This document shows, piece after piece, positions 1 to 5,689 of a DNA stretch of 16,469 bases (position 1 is the first letter of the stretch; each line of letters begins with the position of its first letter). The notes beneath the pieces are model-generated. The model was not told the origin of the DNA and did not search any database. It saw only the letters and a program-made list of their open reading frames with translations. Position numbers and translations under genes: made by a program. Origin of the DNA: Actinomycetota bacterium (lineage in GTDB: Bacteria > Actinomycetota > Actinomycetes > Nanopelagicales > Nanopelagicaceae); the NCBI GenBank assembly GCA_027731885.1, contig JAQCAO010000017.1:1-16469 (forward strand), given 5' to 3'.

Positions 1-10
1 CACTTGTTTT

Positions 11-27
11 CCCTGTAAACCACAGGG
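11..27. other. Small inverted repeat upstream of the 31-aa ORF
   Basis: CCCTGT (11-16) and ACAGGG (22-27) form a perfect 6-bp stem with a five-base loop. The sequence after it has only four consecutive T, so it is a weak terminator for an upstream gene outside the window at best. It could equally be a leader hairpin of the small gene that starts at 50. Function unknown. Confidence 0.3.
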
Positions 28-49
28 GATTTTGAGAAGGGAGGACGTT

Positions 50-145
50 ATGGATTTTGGAAACTGGATTGCCTTATTGGCGATACTCGCTAATTTAATA
101 ATTTCGTTTATTAAATTGCGAAAAGCTCACCCAGAAAATGAGTGA
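50..145 (+). CDS. Small single-helix membrane protein, 31 aa (unrecognised)
   Basis: An ATG at 50 is preceded by a strong ribosome binding site (GGGAGG, 39-44, five bases before the start) and opens a 31-codon frame ending in TGA at 143-145. Residues 6-21 are almost wholly hydrophobic (WIALLAILANLIISFI), followed by KLRK and an acidic end. This predicts one membrane helix with the C-terminus in the cytoplasm by the positive-inside rule. I do not recognise a family. The support is the good SD plus the clean helix, not homology. Oddly, the same frame stays open for 40 more codons past the TGA and ends at 266-268 with a very basic tail, so a read-through or decayed longer form cannot be excluded. 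Confidence 0.5.
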   Translation: MDFGNWIALLAILANLIISFIKLRKAHPENE

Positions 146-186
146 GCCCAGTTCGACCAAATTCCTCTAAAGAAGGGTAGGTGGCT

Positions 187-202
187 CGGGAAGAAATTCC
201 CG
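187..202 (+). other. Perfect hairpin with GAAA tetraloop
   Basis: CGGGAA, GAAA, TTCCCG form a perfect 6-bp stem closed by a GNRA-class tetraloop. There is no following U-run, so it is not an intrinsic terminator in this orientation. It lies in the gene-free stretch between the small ORF stop (145) and the end of the minus-strand gene (283). In that stretch I otherwise see only the in-frame extension noted for the small ORF. It may be a fragment of a structured RNA or chance. Confidence 0.3.
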
Positions 203-282
203 GACCATCTGGCGAAAGGTTATCGCAAGAAGAAGAAGTTAGGTTCGAAAATCCAACGAAATGGCTGATTACTTTCAGTTAA

Positions 283-683
283 TTATTTGGCCTTTGGAGC
301 TTCGATCTCTCTCTGCAAGTTAGGTTCTTCGGTTGGAATTCGCTTCTCTAAACCTGCAATCTCCTTCATTACACGTTCGATTCCATCATTAACGTGAATC
401 AGAGCAAATGCAAGAAAGCGATTGAACTCTTCGCCAACATCTTTCTCAAATAAAATTCCTGAAGATTTCTTTCGATTAGAAACATGGAAGATGAAATCTG
501 CACCATCGGGACTAGCGCCAGCGCCTATCCACTTGTCGAATTTCCATTCTGCAGTATTTGTGCCACCATTAAAAATTACGCGAGAGTCGCAACATCTTCG
601 GTCCACTCTTTATGCAAGCGCGCAACTTCCAACTTTGCTTTCTTACCCTTTGGATCACCAAATAAGTCATTAAAGAATCCCAT
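283..683 (-). pseudogene. Frameshifted small gene of unknown function, coupled to the SnoaL-like gene
   Basis: The upstream gene's TGA (685-683) overlaps an ATG (683-681) as TGATG, a classic translational-coupling junction. From this ATG 35 codons read MGFFNDLFGDPKGKKAK... to a TAA at 578-576. A second minus-strand frame, open from just after a TAA at 612-610 down to the stop at 285-283, continues with protein-like sequence (RVIFNGGTNTAEW..., then a charged helical stretch ending EIEAPKAK). Joining the frames needs a -1 shift between about 609 and 579, equal to one missing base. The joined product would be about 130 aa. No slippery heptamer precedes the stop, so a mutation or assembly error is likelier than programmed frameshifting. 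The GTG at 606 is probably not a real start. I do not recognise the family. Confidence 0.6.
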
Positions 684-1138
684 CAGATTGGAAGTCCAAG
701 TTGTTTACGAAAGTTAAGTGAATCCCAGGCATCGAATCCTGAAACAACTTGGCCATTTTCGATTTGATCGATACTTACGCCATCAACCGATACCTTTCTA
801 TTAGAAGGTGGCAGACCTTCTAATTCGCCAGTTTGGGTCCCGGTTAAATGCCATTTAGTTACAACTTGATTTCCTTCAACAATTACATCATCGATTCGAA
901 AATTAATGTCAGGAAATGCGCTCTGCCATTCGCGCCACTTGGCTCTAAAACTTTCGCGACCCGTTCCGAATTGCGGATCGTTTCCAACTGTATTTACAGA
1001 TATAAATCTATCAATTGCACTTTCATCGCCCTGGTTCCAGATTTGCTCGAAAAAATCTCGCGCTATCTGGCGAATCCTCTCATTGTTATGGTAGCTATCT
1101 CCTTCACCCTGGCCGGATTTACTCACCTGGTTATCCAT
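683..1138 (-). CDS. SnoaL-like / NTF2-fold protein (ester cyclase-like)
   Basis: The 151-aa protein has the look of SnoaL-type polyketide-cyclase-like domains. There is an N-terminal helix with IARDFFEQIWNQGDESAIDRFI (about 25-46), FGTGRESFRAKWREWQSAFPDINFRIDDVI (about 57-86), then VVTKWHLTGTQTGELEGLPPSNRKVSVDGVSI (about 92-123) and a final strand ending in a DAWDSLNFRKQLGLP tail. The family folds as a small alpha+beta cone; many members are ester cyclases or isomerases, but many bind unknown ligands, so no substrate is assigned. The ATG at 1138 has no clear SD. A CATAAT box (plus 1146-1151) sits seven bases upstream, which fits leaderless transcription. An in-frame GTG at codon 5 is an alternative start. 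It is transcribed divergently from the ABC operon and overlaps the broken gene downstream by one base. Confidence 0.8.
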   Translation of the reverse strand: MDNQVSKSGQGEGDSYHNNERIRQIARDFFEQIWNQGDESAIDRFISVNTVGNDPQFGTGRESFRAKWREWQSAFPDINFRIDDVIVEGNQVVTKWHLTGTQTGELEGLPPSNRKVSVDGVSIDQIENGQVVSGFDAWDSLNFRKQLGLPI

Positions 1139-1145
1139 ATGCGTA

Positions 1146-1151
1146 ATTATG
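1146..1151 (-). promoter_or_regulatory. Candidate -10 box for the SnoaL-like gene
   Basis: On the minus strand CATAAT matches TATAAT at five of six positions and ends seven bases before the ATG at 1138. Since no SD is visible, transcription may begin at or next to the start codon. I see no convincing -35. Confidence 0.35.
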
Positions 1152-1171
1152 GCCGAACTATGGTGGATTCG

Positions 1172-1198
1172 TTGCTAGTGTTACGAATTCGTTATACA
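1172..1198 (+). promoter_or_regulatory. Candidate promoter with palindromic operator for the ABC operon
   Basis: TTGCTA (1172-1177) and TATACA (1193-1198) resemble -35 and -10 boxes with a short 15-base spacer. Between and overlapping them lies the perfect 10-bp palindrome ACGAATTCGT (1183-1192), placed where a repressor such as a LacI-family protein could block polymerase. No regulator gene is in the window. Both assignments are by eye. Confidence 0.35.
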
Positions 1199-1204
1199 GC
1201 CGTC

Positions 1205-1320
1205 ATTGATTTTCATCATGAGGAGTGGTGGAGTTACACCACTGAAGCCAGTGGGTTTTAGCTGCCGATTCATATTAACTACTAGAACTTGGGGTTCGGC
1301 CTAAAAAAGGAGATATATAA
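1205..1320 (+). promoter_or_regulatory. Structured 5' leader with competing hairpins, possible attenuator or RNA element
   Basis: Two hairpins share bases and cannot form together. One is AGTGGTG (1224-1230) with CACCACT (1237-1243), 7 bp with loop GAGTTA. The other is CCACTG (1239-1244) with CAGTGG (1249-1254), 6 bp with loop AAGC. The second is followed by GTTTTAG, a weak U-run. Downstream, GCCGA (1264-1268) can pair with TCGGC (1296-1300), enclosing GAAC/GTTC. A 28-codon frame (ATG 1218, TAA 1302-1304) also spans the leader but lacks an SD. The binding-protein SD, AAGGAG (1307-1312), follows directly. The arrangement suggests attenuation or a ligand-sensing RNA. I cannot match it to a known riboswitch. 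The published actino-ugpB RNA motif, found upstream of sugar-binding-protein genes in actinobacteria, is one thing to compare it with. Confidence 0.4.
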
Positions 1321-2556
1321 ATGAAGAAGATCGGCCTACGTCGCCTTAGCGCGATCGCAGCAGTATCACTTTCAGCAACCGTGTTGTCTGTAATGCCAGC
1401 ACAGGCAGAAACAACAATTAAGGTTCTAACACCTAACTACACAGATGCGATGCCTGCATACTATGCAGACCTAAATAAGCGCTTCGAAGCTGCAAACCCA
1501 GGAATCAAGGTTGAACACACAAACCTTTCATGGGATGACATCTTGGTTAAGGGTCGTACTTTGGTTGCAACAGACTCAACACCAGATATCTTGAACCTAA
1601 ACACATTCTCAGATTACGCAGCAGCAGGTCTTCTATACAAAGCAGATGACCTATTTGATGCAAAAACACTTTCTGATTTCGTCCCAGCATTCATCGACAA
1701 CTCAAAGTACGACGGAGTTGCGTATGCGGTTCCAGATCTAGCTTCTGCACGTATGTTCTTCTACAACAAGAAGATTCTTTACACATCAGGTGTTAACAAG
1801 GTTCCAACAACATGGGATGAAGTGACAGCTGCTGCAAAGAAGATCAAGGCGAAGTATCCAAACGTTTACCCAATTGCACTTCCTCTAGGATCTGAAGAAG
1901 CTCAAGCTGAATTTGCAATCTGGACTGGCGGAAACAAAGGTCGCTACTTCAACAACAAGAAGAAGAAGTGGGTCATCAACTCAAAGGCAAACGTTGAGAC
2001 AATGAACTACCTAACTTCATTGGTTAAGGCTGGATTAACTCAGCCAAACCCAGCTTCAACAAACCGTACTGATGCTTTCAAGCTATTTAGCCAAGGCAAA
2101 GTTGGAATGATCAATGCTTCAGTGTTCTTCCCATCAACACTTAAGGACTACAAGAGCAAGGTCGATTACGGTGTTGCTCCATTCCCACACTCAGCAAAGG
2201 GTAAGTCAATCACACTTGGCGTTCAGGACTACTTCATGGCATTCAAGAAGCCAGGAAACGAAGCAGCTGTAAAGGCTTGGTTGAACTTCTTGTTCCAACC
2301 AACTAACTACGCAGGATTCCTAAAGGCTGCTGGTGGATTTATTCCAGCAACTAAGTCAGCTTCATCGGCTGTGGACTCTTCATTGCTTCCATTCATCGAG
2401 CAACTGCCAAACGCAATCTTCTACCCAGGAGATCTAGCGGCTTGGCCAAAGGTGTCTGGATCAATCCAAACTCAGATCGGTAACGGAGTTAACAAGGATC
2501 CAAAGTCCGTACTAAATAAGATCCAAAAGGTTGCTGTTGCTGCAGGTACTAAGTAA
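1321..2556 (+). CDS. ABC transporter sugar-type extracellular solute-binding protein (family 1)
   Basis: This captures a substrate, most likely a sugar or oligosaccharide, outside the membrane and delivers it to the two permeases encoded next. The 411-aa protein begins with a Sec signal peptide: a KK/RR n-region, hydrophobic residues 11-25, and an AQA cleavage motif ending at about residue 29. The mature part starts TTIKVLTPNY and carries family-1 features such as FEAANPGIKVEHTNLSWDDI (about 55-74), PDILNLNTF (about 88-96) and DGVAYAVPDLASARMFFYNKKI (about 130-151). There is no lipobox cysteine, unusual for a Gram-positive binding protein. AAGGAG (1307-1312) sits eight bases before the ATG. 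Codons are strongly biased (mostly AAC, AAG, TTC, ACA, CCA), more than in neighbouring genes, which suggests high expression. A terminator-like hairpin follows. The exact ligand is not readable from sequence. Confidence 0.93.
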   Translation: MKKIGLRRLSAIAAVSLSATVLSVMPAQAETTIKVLTPNYTDAMPAYYADLNKRFEAANPGIKVEHTNLSWDDILVKGRTLVATDSTPDILNLNTFSDYAAAGLLYKADDLFDAKTLSDFVPAFIDNSKYDGVAYAVPDLASARMFFYNKKILYTSGVNKVPTTWDEVTAAAKKIKAKYPNVYPIALPLGSEEAQAEFAIWTGGNKGRYFNNKKKKWVINSKANVETMNYLTSLVKAGLTQPNPASTNRTDAFKLFSQGKVGMINASVFFPSTLKDYKSKVDYGVAPFPHSAKGKSITLGVQDYFMAFKKPGNEAAVKAWLNFLFQPTNYAGFLKAAGGFIPATKSASSAVDSSLLPFIEQLPNAIFYPGDLAAWPKVSGSIQTQIGNGVNKDPKSVLNKIQKVAVAAGTK

Positions 2557-2610
2557 TTAGTATTTAGCAATTGGTAACCCGAAGGAAAAAGTAAAAAGAA
2601 GTAAATTAGG

Positions 2611-2653
2611 TAGGGTCTTGGTAGGTTAAAAGCCACCAAGACCCTATTTCTTA
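2611..2653 (+). terminator. Intrinsic terminator / attenuator between binding protein and permeases
   Basis: TAGGGTCTTGGT (2611-2622) and ACCAAGACCCTA (2635-2646) form a perfect 12-bp stem. GG/CC can extend it inward past one bulged A, and TTTCTT follows. The position, after the binding-protein stop and before the permeases, fits partial termination that keeps binding protein in excess over membrane components. The interrupted U-run suggests leaky rather than full termination. The rest of 2557-2710 holds only the SD for the next gene. Confidence 0.8.
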
Positions 2654-2710
2654 GATTTAAACTAAGTTGAAGTTAGTAAAGTAATGAAAGATATTTAAGG
2701 AGTAATTGAG

Positions 2711-3634
2711 TTGACCTCGATAAGTTTGGATGTGCCAAAGATAAAGAATCGACGCCCAGCAAACTCAATCATTAACGCACTGCCTTGGATCGGTCCGGCG
2801 TTGCTACTAATCGTTTTAGTCGTAGTCTGGCCAGCAATTGAATTAATTAGAATTTCGTTAACCAAAATTACCTCCGCAGGAACCTTAGAAGGCTTTAACG
2901 GCCTCGGGAACTACCGACTTTTATTTGAAAATCCTGATTTAAAAGCTATCGCAATCAGAACTGTGATCTGGGTTCTATCGGTAGTCTCCTTAACAATTTT
3001 GATCTCACTTCCACTTGCACAATTAATTAATCAAAATTTCCCAGGCCGTAAATTTGTGCGCTGGGCGATGATTGTTCCATGGGCAGCATCTGTTGTTATG
3101 ACTTCAATTATCTGGAAGTGGATGCTTGATCTAACTTCTGGTGAATTCAACTTAACCCTGCAGCAACTGGGACTTCAGAATGGTCAGCCAGTTGATTGGC
3201 TGCGCGATCCTAGATATTCATTCTTTGTGCTTGTATGGATTGCGGTATTCGTATCGATTCCATTCACCACATTCGTAATCCTTGCCGGCTTGCAGTCAAT
3301 TCCACATGACATTGTTGAAGCAGCCCAGGTTGATGGTGCCAGTAGCTGGCAGGTTTACCGTGGAATTAAGTTCCCATTGCTACGTAATTCGCTATTGATT
3401 GCAACGATTATCAACTTAATCAACGTCTTTAACTCGTTCCCTATTATTTGGGCACTTACTCGCGGTGGGCCGGGATATGACACGGACACAATGATTACTT
3501 TTGCTTACAAGATGGCCTTCGTCGAATACAACATGGGGCCTTCTACCGCTCTTGGCGTAGTCAACTTCGCCTTTATTATGTTGATTGTTCTGATTTATCT
3601 GCGCGTTACTAAAGCGACTCGAGTTCAAGTATGA
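2711..3634 (+). CDS. ABC transporter permease, MalF/UgpA type
   Basis: This is one of two integral membrane subunits forming the import channel. The 307-aa protein has a basic N-terminus and about six hydrophobic segments (about 24-50, 83-106, 117-138, 170-195, 228-248, 278-297). The cytoplasmic EAA loop that docks the ATPase is clear at about 203-222 (EAAQVDGASSW...GIKFP). RGGPGYDTDT (about 251-260) is typical of MalF-type sugar permeases. The start is TTG at 2711, chosen because AAGGAG (2697-2702) lies eight bases upstream. The stop overlaps the next permease as ATGA (3631-3634), so the two are translationally coupled. Confidence 0.94.
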   Translation: MTSISLDVPKIKNRRPANSIINALPWIGPALLLIVLVVVWPAIELIRISLTKITSAGTLEGFNGLGNYRLLFENPDLKAIAIRTVIWVLSVVSLTILISLPLAQLINQNFPGRKFVRWAMIVPWAASVVMTSIIWKWMLDLTSGEFNLTLQQLGLQNGQPVDWLRDPRYSFFVLVWIAVFVSIPFTTFVILAGLQSIPHDIVEAAQVDGASSWQVYRGIKFPLLRNSLLIATIINLINVFNSFPIIWALTRGGPGYDTDTMITFAYKMAFVEYNMGPSTALGVVNFAFIMLIVLIYLRVTKATRVQV

Positions 3635-4488
3635 GGACTAAAGTGAAGAAAGAAGAAGTGAAATTTATCTGGACCCCAAAGAAGGCTGCCACCGCAATTA
3701 GTGCTTACATGATTGGACTTTTCTTTATTTACCCATATATAAATATGTTGTTTACTTCGTTAAAGCCACGCGGCGAACTTTATGCATCCCCAACTAAACG
3801 TCTGCCACAATCTTGGCAATTCGATAATTACCTCAACGTTTGGTCAAAGGCACCAATCGGAGACTTCCTGAAGGCGAGCGTTGTTGTTTCGGTCTGTGCG
3901 ACTATTTTAGTTTTAATTGTTTCGGTTCCAGCTGCATACTACGTAGCCCGAAATCGATTTAAGGGTCGCGGTGCATTTTTGTTATTGGTCCTTGCAACTC
4001 AGATGTTCTCGCCAACTGCCCTGATTATCGGAATCTTCCGTGAAGTTAAGTTCTTTGGCTTGCTTGATACTTGGCTAGCTTTAATTATCGTCAATGCCGG
4101 CTTCAACCTGGCATTTGCAGTCTGGTTGCTCTCTGGTTTCTTTGCCAGTGTTCCCGTTGAAATTGAAGAGGCAGCATTGGTCGATGGTTGCACACGCTTC
4201 ACGGCACTTCGTCGAATAGTTCTTCCCGTAACACTTCCCGGTCTGGTGACTGCAGTGATTTTCACCTTTGTTGCCACCTGGAATGAGTTCACGGTCGCGC
4301 TCACGATAATTAGTTCGTCCTCGCGTCAACCAATCTCGACTGGTATCACGACCTTCATTGGGCAATATGACGTTGCCTGGCAGTATCTCTTCACAACGAC
4401 TGCAATTGCAATTATCCCGGTAGTAATTCTCTTCATCAGTATTGAGAAGTATTTGGTTGGTGGGCTAACTGCAGGAAGTGTGAAGTAA
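3631..4488 (+). CDS. ABC transporter permease, MalG/UgpE type
   Basis: Second membrane subunit of the importer, 285 aa. A basic N-terminus is followed by about six membrane spans (about 22-43, 82-105, 115-136, 148-170, 200-226, 251-272). The EAA loop is at about 180-199 (EAALVDGCTRF...RIVLP). WNEFTVAL after the fifth span is common in MalG-type sugar permeases. The start overlaps the MalF-type stop by four bases (ATGA). No ATPase gene follows; in actinobacteria one shared MsiK/UgpC-like ATPase often powers several such importers, so it is probably encoded elsewhere. An unknown TIM-barrel-like gene follows seven bases later. Confidence 0.94.
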   Translation: MRTKVKKEEVKFIWTPKKAATAISAYMIGLFFIYPYINMLFTSLKPRGELYASPTKRLPQSWQFDNYLNVWSKAPIGDFLKASVVVSVCATILVLIVSVPAAYYVARNRFKGRGAFLLLVLATQMFSPTALIIGIFREVKFFGLLDTWLALIIVNAGFNLAFAVWLLSGFFASVPVEIEEAALVDGCTRFTALRRIVLPVTLPGLVTAVIFTFVATWNEFTVALTIISSSSRQPISTGITTFIGQYDVAWQYLFTTTAIAIIPVVILFISIEKYLVGGLTAGSVK

Positions 4489-4495
4489 TTCAAGG

Positions 4496-5689
4496 ATGCG
4501 CGCTAACGCGTTTACGCTTCCATATACCTTCTTTCGGCAAGATGCTTTTGAGGTGCTCTCCGATCTAAAGCGTGCAGGCTTTACCGGCATAAATCTTGCA
4601 CTTAATTATCATGCTTCACGTGATTTTCTTCTGCGCCAAGGTCCGCAACTTGAATACTTATCTGATGGCTTTCATTACTACCTTCCAGATAGCAGCAAGT
4701 ATTCGAGCGATGCGATTCACCCCAGAAACAGTGATCATTTACCGGATAACAAAATGTTGGAAGGCGTATTAGTTGCGGCCAATCAACTTGGAATCGAAGT
4801 TAACGCTTGGGCAGTGTTTATGCATAACTCTGGAATCGGATTCGTAGAACCCGAGGCTTCTGTGCAGAACGCACTTGGAAATAACTTCTTATCTGAACTC
4901 TGTCCATCAAATCCCCGAGTAGCGAAATATTCATATGGGCTCGTCGCAGATTTAAGTTCTCGCGGAATAAAATCAATTGCTATGGAATCCATGCACTGGC
5001 ATGGCGCACGGCATGGTGAACATCATGAACGCTTTTTCATGGAGCTAAGTGCCATAACCGAATTCTTAATTTCTCTATGTTTTTGCAGCTCTTGTATTTC
5101 AAACTTCGATAGTTCTGGTGGAAATGGCGCACAGCTGAAGGAGAAAGTTAAAAAGGCGCTCCAGCCATTTTTGACCGAGAAGGATCCTTGGCTTGGTTCG
5201 CCGATTACAAAAACTGCACTGGCCGAGATCTTGGGTTCTGAAATCTTGGATTATTTGAAAGTGCGAGAAGTGACGCTATCTGAGATCTGCGCTGAAATAT
5301 TTAGAATAGCTTCTAAATCTGGTGTTGAAATTTCTTATGTTGACCAATCAACACTGTTAGATATGGATTCAACAACTCCCCTAGATTTAAGTTGGTTAGT
5401 TGGTATTGACCCAGATTTAATCGCTAAATCCGTCAGTGCCTTCGAGCCATTGGTGTATCGAAAGAGCCCGGCCGAAGTTGCAGCTGTATACAAACATTAT
5501 ATTGAACGCCTTAGAATGCGCTTGAAACCAATATTGCGACCAACTTTTCCGGACAACACTGATGAAAAAACATTACGTGAAAAGGTTGCGGTATTAAGCG
5601 AACTTGGCACTAAAGAGATTGATTTCTACCTGATTGATACTTGGCGCCCAAGAGATTTAACCTGGGTCGCTAATTCCCTAGCTAACTAG
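4496..5689 (+). CDS. Uncharacterised TIM-barrel-like protein, putative glycosidase-type enzyme
   Basis: The 397-aa soluble protein has no signal peptide. I do not recognise it as a characterised enzyme. Alternating strand-helix pieces suggest a (beta/alpha)8 barrel: GFTGINLALNYHASRDFLL (about 28-46), VLVAANQLGIEVNAWAVFMHNSG (about 91-113), SRGIKSIAMESMHW (about 155-168), VEISYVDQSTLLDMD (about 277-291), LRMRLKPILRPTFPD (about 339-353) and ELGTKEIDFYLIDTW (about 369-383). Possible active-site residues are H39, H110, E164, H167 and the His-rich stretch 169-178. A CxCxxC motif (C195, C197, C200) could bind metal; similar cysteine clusters occur in some hydrolase-like barrels. It lies seven bases after the MalG-type gene, so it is probably co-transcribed and acts on the imported compound or its first product. 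AAGG directly abuts the ATG, too close for a good SD. Its stop interlocks with the convergent gene (CTAG, 5686-5689). Confidence 0.75.
   Translation: MRANAFTLPYTFFRQDAFEVLSDLKRAGFTGINLALNYHASRDFLLRQGPQLEYLSDGFHYYLPDSSKYSSDAIHPRNSDHLPDNKMLEGVLVAANQLGIEVNAWAVFMHNSGIGFVEPEASVQNALGNNFLSELCPSNPRVAKYSYGLVADLSSRGIKSIAMESMHWHGARHGEHHERFFMELSAITEFLISLCFCSSCISNFDSSGGNGAQLKEKVKKALQPFLTEKDPWLGSPITKTALAEILGSEILDYLKVREVTLSEICAEIFRIASKSGVEISYVDQSTLLDMDSTTPLDLSWLVGIDPDLIAKSVSAFEPLVYRKSPAEVAAVYKHYIERLRMRLKPILRPTFPDNTDEKTLREKVAVLSELGTKEIDFYLIDTWRPRDLTWVANSLAN

Noticed and set aside
229..254. GGTTCGAA near 242, resembling a tRNA T-arm
   Set aside because: No matching 5-bp stem, acceptor or anticodon arm could be built around it.
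576..609. Programmed -1 frameshifting in the 283-683 gene
   Set aside because: No X-XXY-YYZ heptamer lies before the frame-0 stop; the T-run comes after it.
848..1261. 137-codon plus-strand open frame
   Set aside because: It lies antisense across the SnoaL-like gene, which has recognisable family sequence, and its own translation is not protein-like.
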